Shown here one piece after another: positions 25,114 to 33,782 of a stretch of 64,000 nt of DNA (the first letter of the stretch is position 1; every line of letters begins with the position of its first letter). The DNA is from Sporosarcina luteola. GTDB lineage: Bacteria; Bacillota; Bacilli; Bacillales_A; Planococcaceae. The translations under genes and the position numbers were made by a program. The notes beneath the pieces are model-generated. The model worked only from the letters and a program-made list of their open reading frames with translations. It had not been told where the DNA came from and searched no databases. The stretch lies in NCBI RefSeq assembly GCF_023715535.1, contig NZ_JAMBOI010000007.1, positions 36,779 to 100,778 on the forward strand, given 5' to 3'.

Positions 25114-25563
25114 CTAATTTGAAAACCCATAAAATTTGTAACCGTCCACAGTTTGAGGAATTTCATCTGCGTCCAATTCACTCCAATTATTTTCTAGTAA
25201 AGTATCATTATTTGCATTTATTTCTGCAACAGTTCTATTTGATTCGCTAACAAAGTAAAGCTTTACTTCCTTTAATATATCTTCATGTTCTTTAGAATAT
25301 TTCTTCACAGCTTCTAATAATATTTTTGTTTCAACTGCTACATCAAACTCTGGATTTTTATTACTCCATGTATCAGAAGTATCAAACATTTGAACTTCTA
25401 TGTTTAATTCCCCATCAGTAAAATCAACAACTAAAAAATGATAAAAAGTTAAAGCATTATTTTCTAAGTAAACTTGTGTTTTTTCTTCTTCGCTTTGAGA
25501 GCAAGCAGATAACATAAAAGTAAAAGACAATAATAACAACATGAACAATACATACTTTTTCAT
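25114..25563 (-). CDS. Lipoprotein, unknown function
   Basis: A 149-residue lipoprotein with lipobox MLSAC (Cys 21). The mature part has an alpha/beta pattern (FYHFLVVDFTDGELNIEVQMFDTSD; EAVKKYSKEHEDILKEVKLYFVSE). GTGAGG precedes the ATG. Upstream is dispersed repeat D, as for the lipoprotein at 3807. Function not assigned. Confidence 0.7.
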   Translation of the reverse strand: MKKYVLFMLLLLSFTFMLSACSQSEEEKTQVYLENNALTFYHFLVVDFTDGELNIEVQMFDTSDTWSNKNPEFDVAVETKILLEAVKKYSKEHEDILKEVKLYFVSESNRTVAEINANNDTLLENNWSELDADEIPQTVDGYKFYGFSN

Positions 25564-25617
25564 TGCTAAACCTCACATCCTTAAATTAGATGAATGAAAA
25601 AATTTAAATTCTTTTCT

Positions 25618-25650
25618 TCAACTAACCTGCGCGTTAGTTCAATAAGAAAA
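25618..25650. repeat. Dispersed inverted repeat D, copy 2
   Basis: TTCAACTAAC-CTGCGC-GTTAGTTCAA hairpin, one mismatch. It is followed by GATCTTAAAGTAAAGCACCCG, whose relative is at 3760-3785. The stretch 25651-26055 otherwise holds only repeats and a relic. Confidence 0.5.
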
Positions 25651-25742
25651 TGAACCCTCAAGCAGCCCACCGATCTTAAAGTAAAGCACCCGCTACTACA
25701 GGTAGAATACTTCACAAACTTTAGTATTTCTCACTGATCTTA

Positions 25743-25837
25743 TCATTTCCTTTTGATTTTAAGCGTTTTAGCAAATGCATAACCATTTAATCCTAGTGAT
25801 GCAAAGATACAGATTATTATGCCTGAGCATTTTTTTA
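25743..25837 (-). pseudogene. Relic of a membrane-protein C-terminus
   Basis: The minus frame reads GIIICIFASLGLNGYAFAKT then LKIKRK and stop, a plausible last span and basic tail. No start or upstream part is present. Confidence 0.25.
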
Positions 25838-25909
25838 TTGCTTTTTACACTGTCAATTCGGGTGCGAATCGTACGCTATTTTAGTTGCTTATTGGGGTGT
25901 GTTTTTGTA

Positions 25910-25936
25910 TTTTCTCCCCATTAACCGAACCCGTTA
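25910..25936 (-). repeat. Dispersed repeat E, copy 3
   Basis: Reverse complement of copies 1 and 2 with one substitution (GGTTAATGG for GGTTGATGG). Confidence 0.65.
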
Positions 25937-26053
25937 ATAGAACAGCTTTATCTTTTTAGTTGCGTATTTTATGTAGATTAATTGAATTGTCATGATTTTA
26001 ATCAATCGGGCGCTTTTATTCCATAGCGCAATCTAGTTAAAGTTATAGTAAAC

Positions 26054-26095
26054 GAGAAAACCACTCTCGGCCATTGCAGGCTCACGAGTGGTTTC
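26054..26095. repeat. Hairpin repeat B, copy 3
   Basis: GAGAAAACCACTC pairs with GAGTGGTTTCTG; lies after the methyltransferase gene (minus strand) and can be its terminator. Confidence 0.7.
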
Positions 26096-26144
26096 TGTTT
26101 CACATTTGCAGCCGTAAGCGTAGAAATACTGTCATTCAATTTTC

Positions 26145-26894
26145 TCAAGTGGTCTTTTTCAATTTAATTCGATAGGAAAGGCAACTGGATAGCGGGGCCG
26201 TTTCCGTATATGCCCATTTGTCGAAATCCATGGCTCCGCCAGGGAAGATGCCGGTGATTGTCAGTCCGGCTTTTTTACATAGTGCACTTATTTCGTCGAT
26301 TGTATAACAACGCAACGATTGTGTAACCACTTCTTCCGGGTTCTCGTTATGCCACCAGCTATCGATCATTCGACAGTTTTCCTCGTCAAATGAATAGAGC
26401 CGCTCCGCCTCGTCAATCTTCATCTTTTGGCCTGCTGCAATGGTGCGCCAATAATTAGGATTATAGATGTCAATGAGTGCGAATCCTTCATCTTTCATCC
26501 AGCTTTTCATCCGTTTCAGAAGAGTCAGCTGGTCGTCATCGGTACCGATGCCAAAGCCGTCGAAATAGCTGACGACGTCGAATTGGGTAGGAAACGTATA
26601 AGTGTAGAAATCACCCATATGAATGTCGATCGTTTTCGGTGAACGAAGTCTCGAAGCTTCGACTAATTCAGGAACAAGTTCCAACGTAGTCACCGTGATG
26701 CCGCGTGCGTCCAGAGCCCTGGCAATACTGCCGATCCCTGCTCCAATATCAAGCATTGATTCGAACCTGGCGCCGATCTGCTCTTCGATTTTCTCGGCAT
26801 CTTTTTGTAAGTAACTTGCCATTTCTGGTTCTATGTCTCGTAACCATTCAAATTGATTCTTATAAAAAGGGATGACCCATTCGTTTGTTGTCAT
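26145..26894 (-). CDS. Class I SAM-dependent methyltransferase
   Basis: A 249-residue methyltransferase: motif I MLDIGAGIGSIARAL, acidic residue in TLELVPELVEAS, and DVVSYFDGFGIG after it. The C-terminal SYRIKLKKTT tail and GGAMDFDKW segment are shared with a fragment at 56033-56217, so the family was once present twice. AGGAGG precedes the ATG, but its first AGG is inside a hairpin. Substrate unknown. Confidence 0.8.
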   Translation of the reverse strand: MTTNEWVIPFYKNQFEWLRDIEPEMASYLQKDAEKIEEQIGARFESMLDIGAGIGSIARALDARGITVTTLELVPELVEASRLRSPKTIDIHMGDFYTYTFPTQFDVVSYFDGFGIGTDDDQLTLLKRMKSWMKDEGFALIDIYNPNYWRTIAAGQKMKIDEAERLYSFDEENCRMIDSWWHNENPEEVVTQSLRCYTIDEISALCKKAGLTITGIFPGGAMDFDKWAYTETAPLSSCLSYRIKLKKTT

Positions 26895-26904
26895 GTTTAT
26901 TCCT

Positions 26905-26929
26905 CCTGTAATTGTTTTCTCATTACAGG
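26905..26929 (-). promoter_or_regulatory. Hairpin touching the methyltransferase ribosome site
   Basis: In the minus transcript CCTGTAAT (26929-26922) pairs with ATTACAGG (26912-26905), and the last AGG is part of AGGAGG. It may damp or thermally control translation. On the plus strand it is followed by TTTTTT and could be a terminator. Confidence 0.45.
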
Positions 26930-27162
26930 TGGTTTTTTAAGTTCCGGATGCCCATATACGATCGCTCCTCTCGTCTCCATTGTACAAAGAGGGGGATATA
27001 ACTGCAAGTCTATTCTGAAAACTTATGAGTGTTTCTCATGCGACAAGATTGAAAGGGTTGTACATAAATTTGTCGAATAAAGAGGGCTTTCTTTGTTTAT
27101 TAGGGAAGGAAATGTACCTTACTTGTCGAAGTAGTACATATGAAGAGAATGGAGTGAGATCT

Positions 27163-27612
27163 ATGTCAATGGACTACAAACAGATAATTATCGCAATAGA
27201 TGGATCAGAAGAGGCGGAATGGGCTTTCAAAAAGGCGGTGGCAATTGCAGACCGAAATGAAGCCACATTGAATTTGGTCAACATCATTGATACACGTTCG
27301 TATTCTTCTGCTGAAGCTTATGACCGTTCAATCGCTGAAAGCGCGTATAAATCCGCCGAGGAATTGCTGAACAACTACAAAGCGGAAGCTGTCCAAGCTG
27401 GTGTGCAAAACGTCAACGTCGTTGTCGAATATGGCTCGCCAAAAGTGATGATTTCAAAAGACCTTCCGAAAAAACTGAATGCAGATCTGATTATCTGCGG
27501 GGCGACGGGTTTAAATGCAGTTGAACGTTTTATTATGGGCAGCGTCTCTGAAAACATTGTACGCTCCGCGAAATGTGATGTTCTCGTTATCCGTAGACCT
27601 GAAGGCTTGTAA
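27163..27612 (+). CDS. Universal stress protein (UspA family)
   Basis: A 149-residue UspA protein: IIIAIDGSEEAEWAFKKAV at the N-terminus and GATGLNAVERFIMGSVS, which is the ATP-binding G-2x-G-9x-GS motif. It should bind ATP and act in stress survival. GGAGTGAG precedes ATG 27163. It is followed at 38 bases by the HEPN-like/CBS gene, probably in one operon closed by the terminator at 28406. Confidence 0.9.
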   Translation: MSMDYKQIIIAIDGSEEAEWAFKKAVAIADRNEATLNLVNIIDTRSYSSAEAYDRSIAESAYKSAEELLNNYKAEAVQAGVQNVNVVVEYGSPKVMISKDLPKKLNADLIICGATGLNAVERFIMGSVSENIVRSAKCDVLVIRRPEGL

Positions 27613-27649
27613 CGGGAAAGTGAAGACATGCACTGTCAGTGGTTAGTTG

Positions 27650-28402
27650 ATGAGGGGAAAGTGGGTATACTCCTTTCAAAAGGAGTTGCATGCGCTGATG
27701 ACTGTGAAAAATTCAGAGCGTTTTATTGTCGCTTATAACCGGATTGAGAAAACACTTTCTGAAAAAGCGGAAGGCGATGAGTATTCCCCGTTTTACCGCC
27801 TGATTGATAAAGTGAAGATTACAAACTCCGTTGTTCGCAAATACGAAGATGATTTGCGGGAGCTTGGAGATTTGCGTAATGCAATCGTCCATAATCGAAC
27901 AGACATCGACTATGTGATTGCAGAACCCCATGATGAAATTGTGGAGCGTATTGAATTGATTGAACAGAAACTGAGCAATCCACTTCGTGTAGGTGCTCTT
28001 TTCGGCTGTAAAGTACATACTTTGCAAGCGGAGGATCCATTAACTGCGGCATTGAAATTGATGGCCGAAAGCAGGTTCACCCAAATCCCATTTTATCAGA
28101 ATGGTAAATTCAAGGGCTTGGTTACGGCTGCAGATATCACCTATTGGTTGGCGGGCCATTCGACAGAAGACTCCATTTCCCGGGAAATACCGACACTTTC
28201 CGAGGTTTACAATTATGAAGATCGTAATGAGCCATTTGAATTTGTCGACAAAGACCTTTCTGTGTATGAAGCTGAAGATTATTTCAAGCGGGCGATTTCA
28301 AAAGGTGTCCGTTTGGAAGCATTGCTCATAACGGAAAACGGTCATGCTGATGGAGAGTTGATTGGGATAATTAGACCTTTTGATGTGCTCAAGATAAAAT
28401 AA
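27650..28402 (+). CDS. CBS-pair protein with HEPN-like N-terminal domain
   Basis: A 250-residue protein. The N-terminal half is helical and contains LRNAIVHNRT (R76-x4-H81), the R-x4-6-H signature of HEPN ribonuclease-like domains, preceded by LRELGD. The C-terminal half (about 115-250) is a pair of CBS domains (LQAEDPLTAALKLMAESRFTQIPFY...GLVTAADITYWL), which bind adenosyl nucleotides. The start is uncertain: ATG 27650 or ATG 27698 with AGGAG 13 bases before it. It lies behind uspA. A nucleotide-gated RNase or a simple structural HEPN are both possible. Confidence 0.7.
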   Translation: MRGKWVYSFQKELHALMTVKNSERFIVAYNRIEKTLSEKAEGDEYSPFYRLIDKVKITNSVVRKYEDDLRELGDLRNAIVHNRTDIDYVIAEPHDEIVERIELIEQKLSNPLRVGALFGCKVHTLQAEDPLTAALKLMAESRFTQIPFYQNGKFKGLVTAADITYWLAGHSTEDSISREIPTLSEVYNYEDRNEPFEFVDKDLSVYEAEDYFKRAISKGVRLEALLITENGHADGELIGIIRPFDVLKIK

Positions 28403-28405
28403 ACG

Positions 28406-28439
28406 AAAAAACCCCATCCTCAATACTGGATGGGGTTTT
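28406..28439. terminator. Bidirectional terminator
   Basis: AAAACCCCATCC pairs with GGATGGGGTTTT; it separates convergent genes (CBS protein and symporter). Confidence 0.85.
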
Positions 28440-28479
28440 CCGATTCGTTTGGACTTTTGGATATATACTCTTTCTGCTC

Positions 28480-29709
28480 TTATTCTACGCTCACTTTATC
28501 CATCCAGTCTTTTCCTTCCAACTGCCTAGTCACAAGCATACTTGCGACTGTGTCACCAGTTGCGTTGACCATAGTTGCAGGTGGGTCAACAACGACGCCG
28601 ATTGCTGAGATCATAGGCAATGCCTGAATCGGCAGGCCGTAAAGTGTGACGATGACCATTTCACCGATAAATCCGCCGCCAGGAATTCCGCTCATCACAA
28701 CACCTGACAGTAAGGAAATCGCAATTGCTGTCACGAAGGTGCCGAATCCTGTGAAATCCATATTGAACACTCCGAAAACGAACGCGATTTTGAGGATGGC
28801 AGACAGACAAGAGCCATCCATATGAATTGTCGCGCCGAGCGGCAAGACGGTTTCCCGTATATCCTTTGGCACGCCGATTTGTTTTGCTGCCTGCAAGTTG
28901 ATAGGGAGGGTTGCAAAACTACTTCCCGTGCCAAGTGCGGTTGCCGCGGGTGCAAGGATGTTTTTCCAAAAACGGACAACTCCTTTTTTTCCGCCGGCAA
29001 TGAATGCGTAAAGCGTGAATCCAATTACAAAGTATAGAAAAGCAACAGGGTAATATAGGATGAATGCTTGTGCATAATCACCAATCAGTTCTCCGCCGAA
29101 ATCGCCGATAAGCGCTGCGAAATAGGCGCCTAAGCCGATCGGTGCATAGTACATGACGAGTTGAATCACTTTCATGAAGATTTCAGAACCGCTTTCTAAA
29201 AAGCGGGCAAATGGCTTGCCAGCTTCGCCGGTCAACCCAGTCGCGATTCCTAATAACACCGAGAATACGATTAACGCAAGCATATGTTTACGTGAAAATA
29301 AATTTACGAAGTCCGGCACTGTAAAGGTATTTACAAGTTGATCGGATAGCGACAGAACTTCCGTGTTTTCAACAATTTCCATAGGAACATCCACCCCGGA
29401 GCCGACCGGGAAAATAACAACGGCCACTAACATCGTGATGGACGCAATGATCCCTGTAATAATAAATACCGATAGCATGGAACCCATGATTTTTCCTAGA
29501 CGTTTCATGCTATCCATATTCGCGACAGCTGACGAAATGGAGAAGAACACAAGTGGAACAACAATCATGAATAGTAAATTTAAGAATAAATCCCCGAACG
29601 GTTTAATGACACTGGCCTTTTCACCGAAAACAAGTCCGATAATGGATCCGATGATAATGGAAGCTAGAAGAATAAGTGGAAAACGATACGCTTTTAATTT
29701 TTTCGCCAT
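28480..29709 (-). CDS. Dicarboxylate/amino acid:cation symporter (DAACS)
   Basis: A 409-residue symporter of the GltP/DctA family, complete length. Motifs include FLNLLFMIVVPLVFFSISSA, the hairpin serine-rich GTGSSFATLPINL, GATIHMDGSC and PGGGFIGEM. It imports glutamate, aspartate or C4-dicarboxylates with H+ or Na+. AAAAGGGGGAG precedes the ATG. It is downstream of dapF and the desulfhydrase on the same strand (34-base gap), suggesting one operon that imports and processes an amino acid. Confidence 0.9.
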   Translation of the reverse strand: MAKKLKAYRFPLILLASIIIGSIIGLVFGEKASVIKPFGDLFLNLLFMIVVPLVFFSISSAVANMDSMKRLGKIMGSMLSVFIITGIIASITMLVAVVIFPVGSGVDVPMEIVENTEVLSLSDQLVNTFTVPDFVNLFSRKHMLALIVFSVLLGIATGLTGEAGKPFARFLESGSEIFMKVIQLVMYYAPIGLGAYFAALIGDFGGELIGDYAQAFILYYPVAFLYFVIGFTLYAFIAGGKKGVVRFWKNILAPAATALGTGSSFATLPINLQAAKQIGVPKDIRETVLPLGATIHMDGSCLSAILKIAFVFGVFNMDFTGFGTFVTAIAISLLSGVVMSGIPGGGFIGEMVIVTLYGLPIQALPMISAIGVVVDPPATMVNATGDTVASMLVTRQLEGKDWMDKVSVE

Positions 29710-29743
29710 GCAATTGCTCCCCCTTTTAAATGATATCTATCTA

Positions 29744-30607
29744 TTACTCCTGACGCTTCCAGTGGAAGACCCCTTGAATCGTAGTCTCCGCCGGTCCGGT
29801 CATCCAAACATGATCATCGTCTGCCCATTTAATGGATAGATCTCCGCCGCTCAAATGGACTGTGACATCGATCCCTTTATCGATATAGCCGTTTAAGATC
29901 GCTGCGACGACAGCCGCGCTTGCTCCTGTTCCACAAGCTTCTGTTACACCGGAACCTCGTTCCCATACTCTGTAATTCATTTCATGGCGAGAGAGAACTT
30001 CAACAAATCCGACATTCACCCGATCCGGGAAACGCGGATCATCAGTAACGATTGCACCCAGCTCGTGTACAGGTGCTTCCTCAATCGCATCGACAAAAAA
30101 CACAGCATTTGGATTGCCTAAAAATAATGCCGTCACTTGCATTGAATGCGCCGCAACGTGAAATTCTTCTGCAATCACTTGGTTATCGTCAGGACCGTGC
30201 ATCGGAATTTGGCTCCGATTTAAGAAGGGCGGTCCTAAGTCTACTGTCACCTTGTCAATGCACTCTCTTTCGCCGTACACTTCAACAGTTACGATTGCCG
30301 CCTTCGTTTCAATCCGGAAGATGTTAGTAGAGACAAGATGATTTTCATAAGCATATTTTGCTGTGCAGCGTAAGCCGTTGCCGCAACTTTGTCCTTCCGA
30401 CCCATCCTTATTGAAGATCCGCATTCCGACATCCGCCACGTCACTCCGATGGATCACAATGAGTCCATCCGATCCTATGCCTGTATTGACATTTGAGACG
30501 TCTATCGCTAATTGATTGAAGATCGAATGATCGAATTCATGTGTGATCGCATCGAGATAAATATAATTATTTCCAATTCCATGCATCTTCGTAAAGGGTA
30601 TTTTCAT
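29744..30607 (-). CDS. dapF: Diaminopimelate epimerase
   Basis: A 287-residue DapF: converts LL- to meso-diaminopimelate for lysine and peptidoglycan. Both catalytic cysteines are in place (GQSCGNGLRC and EACGTGASAA), and MHGIGNNYIYLD is the family start. Length normal. It sits between a D-cysteine desulfhydrase-like gene and a symporter instead of with lysine biosynthesis genes; it might be the housekeeping copy or a DapF-like racemase of another amino acid. Confidence 0.9.
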   Translation of the reverse strand: MKIPFTKMHGIGNNYIYLDAITHEFDHSIFNQLAIDVSNVNTGIGSDGLIVIHRSDVADVGMRIFNKDGSEGQSCGNGLRCTAKYAYENHLVSTNIFRIETKAAIVTVEVYGERECIDKVTVDLGPPFLNRSQIPMHGPDDNQVIAEEFHVAAHSMQVTALFLGNPNAVFFVDAIEEAPVHELGAIVTDDPRFPDRVNVGFVEVLSRHEMNYRVWERGSGVTEACGTGASAAVVAAILNGYIDKGIDVTVHLSGGDLSIKWADDDHVWMTGPAETTIQGVFHWKRQE

Positions 30608-30633
30608 AGTCTGTCCTCACTTCCGGTGAATCT

Positions 30634-31647
30634 TCATAACACAAATAAATCATCATCGAACAAGGTAGGATTTGCATATAACGATGTTGACCCACCTGTA
30701 TGAACAAACAGGACGTTGTCTTCTTTCTTGAATGCTCCCTTGCGAATCAAGTCGATGAGTCCTGCCATCACTTTTCCTGTGTAAACGGAATCGAGTAGGA
30801 TGCCTTCCGTTCTCGCCAACATTTGTACAGCTTCGATCATCCCTTGTGTCGGAATAGTGTAGCCCTCACCAACATAGCCGTCGTAGCAGTGGACATGATC
30901 AGCTAAGTGATTGTCTGATACGTTTAGATAATCCGCTGTTTGGTGCACAAGATTTGTAATGAGCGGGATCTGTGTTTCGTTTGGTCTGGAAACATTGATG
31001 CCATGCACGTTAATAGGCGCGCTGCTTGCATGGAAACCGACAATCAACCCTGCCTGTGTTCCGCCGCTGCCACTCGCAACAACTACATCGTCAAAGACAA
31101 GTCCGTCTTCAAAAGATTGTTGAAGGATCTCTTGGGCGCACGCGGCATATCCAACCGATCCCAATTCATTAGATCCTCCGATAGGAACTACATAAGGTGT
31201 CCTGCCGGCCATTGCTAATTCCTCGCCCAATGCGTGCATTTCCGCCAGCATATCTGAGCCATGCGGCACAACCTTGATAGACTCGGCACCAAGTAAGTTA
31301 AATAGCAGATTATTGCCGTTTGCATTTGGATTGTAAGGAGTAGCAACACCTTCCTCCAAAATTAGCTGACATTTTAAACCTTCCTTAATGGCGGCGGCTA
31401 ACGTGAGTCGGCAATGGTTTGATTGGAGAGCGCCACCGGTGACAATCGTGTCTGCCCCGTTGCGTATTGCATCGGCAATGAGGAATTCCAGTTTTCTCGT
31501 CTTATTCCCTCCACCGGCAAGTCCTAGTAAATCATCCCGTTTTATATAGATTGTAGGACCGTTCAATAGCTTGGTTAGATGAGTTAACTTCTCTATTGGT
31601 GTTTTTGCGTGTGTGTACCTTCTTCTAGGGTACTTTGCTAGTAACAT
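30634..31647 (-). CDS. D-cysteine desulfhydrase / ACC deaminase family PLP enzyme
   Basis: A 337-residue fold-II PLP enzyme. Lys in GGGNKTRKLEF is the Schiff-base residue; ALQSNHCRLTLAAA and SGSGGTQAG bind cofactor. The best fit is D-cysteine desulfhydrase (DcyD), which makes pyruvate, sulfide and ammonia; related enzymes act on other D-amino acids. GGTGGAG precedes the ATG. First gene of the group with dapF and the symporter. Confidence 0.85.
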   Translation of the reverse strand: MLLAKYPRRRYTHAKTPIEKLTHLTKLLNGPTIYIKRDDLLGLAGGGNKTRKLEFLIADAIRNGADTIVTGGALQSNHCRLTLAAAIKEGLKCQLILEEGVATPYNPNANGNNLLFNLLGAESIKVVPHGSDMLAEMHALGEELAMAGRTPYVVPIGGSNELGSVGYAACAQEILQQSFEDGLVFDDVVVASGSGGTQAGLIVGFHASSAPINVHGINVSRPNETQIPLITNLVHQTADYLNVSDNHLADHVHCYDGYVGEGYTIPTQGMIEAVQMLARTEGILLDSVYTGKVMAGLIDLIRKGAFKKEDNVLFVHTGGSTSLYANPTLFDDDLFVL

Positions 31648-31893
31648 TTGGGCATCTCCACCTTAAAATTATTTGGGTCTGTATACTAAAGCGATTTTAC
31701 ATTGTCATCTCCTTTCGAAATTATGTGTAATTCAAAGTATCGATTAGAAAAAGTTTTCTGTCAATCCGAATTTCGACATTGTTCTACATATGTGGGGGTG
31801 AAATGCCTAACGAGTCATGGGTGTACTACAGTATATTTTAGGAATTACTTATTATGCTTTGCTTGCTGCAATGGATGGGCATACAAAAAGATA
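31648..31893. other. Intergenic region, nothing recognised
   Basis: Upstream region of the desulfhydrase gene and of the replication module. No gene is supported. Confidence 0.4.
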
Positions 31894-31938
31894 ATCACCA
31901 ACCATCGACAAAAAGTCGGAAATGGTTGGTGATTTTTC
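31894..31938 (+). terminator. Hairpin at the head of replication-module copy 2
   Basis: ATCACCAACCAT (31894-31905) pairs perfectly with ATGGTTGGTGAT (31922-31933), with inner CGAC/GTCG and trailing Ts. It is followed by CTCGCAGTATCCTTTTCCC, a non-coding stretch also conserved before copy 1 (from 2317), which probably includes the promoter of the initiator gene. Confidence 0.7.
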
Positions 31939-32043
31939 ATTGAGAAAAAATAAATTTCCTCTCGCAGTATCCTTTTCCCAAACTCGTATCTATATAGAGG
32001 ATGAAAGGTCTGGTCAATATATGTTTTGAGGAGGAAGAGGAAA

Positions 32044-32526
32044 ATGAGCGGTTGGGTGAAATTACATCGAGCGGTAATGGATAAGCCGATATGGACAGAA
32101 TCAACATCGGATCAGAAGGTGATTTTGATGGCGTTGCTTATGTTGGCAAATTATGAGGAGAGGCAGTGGAAGTGGGGTGGGAGGGAGTATGATTTGCAGC
32201 CCGGTCAGTTTGTCACTTCAATTGCTTCACTCAGTCAGCGATGTGGGAAAGGAGTGACCGTATCGAAAGTCCGGACAGCTTTGAAAAGATTTGAGGAGTA
32301 CGGATTTATGACAAGCGAAACGACAAACCAAAACCAGGTCATAACGATTGTCAATTGGGGGCTTTACCAAAAGAATGAAGAGCCGATGACAAGCAACTTC
32401 GCAAATGAACGACGAGCATGTAACAAACAAATCGCAACTACTAAGAAAGAAAGAACTAAGAACATAAGAAAAAATGCGCGTGTGAATGAATTCACGTTGG
32501 ATCTGACGAAGGGGGAAGCGATGTGA
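32044..32526 (+). CDS. Phage-type replication initiator (DnaD-like N-terminal domain)
   Basis: A 160-residue protein: WVKLHRAVMDKPIWTESTSD, LQPGQFVTSIASLSQRCGKG, VRTALKRFEEYGFM and TIVNWGLYQ, the pattern of phage replisome-organiser N-terminal winged-helix domains. The C-terminal part is basic and short. It should bind a replication origin or help load the helicase encoded next. GAGGAGGAAGAGG precedes ATG 32044. The stop overlaps the GTG of the helicase gene (ATGTGA), so translation is coupled. Confidence 0.8.
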   Translation: MSGWVKLHRAVMDKPIWTESTSDQKVILMALLMLANYEERQWKWGGREYDLQPGQFVTSIASLSQRCGKGVTVSKVRTALKRFEEYGFMTSETTNQNQVITIVNWGLYQKNEEPMTSNFANERRACNKQIATTKKERTKNIRKNARVNEFTLDLTKGEAM

Positions 32527-33782
32527 TCGCGGAAAGAGCGGTTCTTGGTTCGATGTTGAAGGAAAATTACTTGATAACGGATTCGGGATTGGCGGTTTCC
32601 CAATTTGGGGACCCGGTCCATAAAATGATCTTCCAGTCGATGAAGGAGCTTCGCGCTTCAGGGAAGATGGTTGATTTCGTTACATTGCTCACGACGTTCA
32701 GCCCGCGGGATCTGGGCGGAGCAAATTATGTGAAAGACCTGACGAATTATGCGCATATCGAGAAGTTTGACGACTATGTCGGGGTGATGCTGGATGTTTG
32801 GCGGGAGCGCGAAAAACGGAACGTGCTACATATTGCCGGGCAGGAGAACTGGCCGATCGACCGGGTCATAAGTGAGCTCGATACGATTATGGATAATCGG
32901 GTGAGTGATCACTCTGCAATTTTTGACCTGCTGATGGATGTGTACGAGGACCCGTTCATGGAGAAGGGAATGGAAGAGGGGGCGCCATCGGGCATTCAGA
33001 AGTTGGACGAAATGACGAACGGGTTCCAGGACGGTGAATTGGTCATTTTGGCTGCGAGGCCAAGCATGGGGAAGTCCGATGTCATGCTGCATATTGCGAA
33101 GCATGCCGGATGGCAAGGGCGTTTGCCGATCATCTTTTCGCTAGAAATGTCAGATACAAGTTTGCGGGATCGGCTGATTGCGTCGACGGGGAGGTTTTCG
33201 AGAATCCGGATGCGAGATCCGTATTTGTTGTTCAGTGATTCACAGAAGGGCAATTGGGTGAAAACGATTGGAAGAGTGGCGGAAACAAATATCCATTTTT
33301 TTGATCGGAGCAGACAGACCGTTGCGGAAATGCGGATGAAGGTACGTAAGATGATCCATCAATTTCCTAATGTAAAGCCGGTCATTTTGATTGATTATCT
33401 GACGTTGATTCATTCGGAAGACAAGAGTGCCAACATGCATTTGCAAGTTTCCCAAATTACGAAGGATTTGAAGGGGATGGCTCGGGAGTTCAATTGCCCG
33501 GTCATTACGCTGGCACAGTTGAGCAGGGCGGTCGAGCAGCGGCATGACAAGCGGCCGCTCATGTCGGATTTGCGGGAATCGGGCTCGATTGAGGAGGACG
33601 CGGATGTCATCGTTTTTTTATACCGTGATGCGTACTACTCGAAGGATGAGAACGATAACGTCTTGGAATTGATTGTGTCGAAGAACAGGAATGGTCCGGT
33701 AGGGACTGCTTATGCGGCTTACAATAAATTTACTGGGGAGGTCATTGGAATTGGAACTGACAGTGAAAGAGCTATTTCATGA
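32523..33782 (+). CDS. DnaB-type replicative helicase, module copy
   Basis: A 419-residue DnaB family helicase: N-terminal domain from residue 1, linker, and RecA-like domain with Walker A ARPSMGKS (178-185), SLEMS, ILIDYLTLI as Walker B, LAQLSRAVEQR and DLRESGSIEEDADVI. All motifs look functional. Starts with GTG overlapping the initiator stop. It is shorter and diverged from a housekeeping DnaC, and its placement with a phage-type initiator indicates a phage or mobile-element origin. Confidence 0.85.
   Translation: MIAERAVLGSMLKENYLITDSGLAVSQFGDPVHKMIFQSMKELRASGKMVDFVTLLTTFSPRDLGGANYVKDLTNYAHIEKFDDYVGVMLDVWREREKRNVLHIAGQENWPIDRVISELDTIMDNRVSDHSAIFDLLMDVYEDPFMEKGMEEGAPSGIQKLDEMTNGFQDGELVILAARPSMGKSDVMLHIAKHAGWQGRLPIIFSLEMSDTSLRDRLIASTGRFSRIRMRDPYLLFSDSQKGNWVKTIGRVAETNIHFFDRSRQTVAEMRMKVRKMIHQFPNVKPVILIDYLTLIHSEDKSANMHLQVSQITKDLKGMAREFNCPVITLAQLSRAVEQRHDKRPLMSDLRESGSIEEDADVIVFLYRDAYYSKDENDNVLELIVSKNRNGPVGTAYAAYNKFTGEVIGIGTDSERAIS

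Noticed and set aside
24993..25181. 62-codon minus-strand ORF
   Set aside because: Antisense/out-of-frame reading of the lipoprotein gene end; no start signal.
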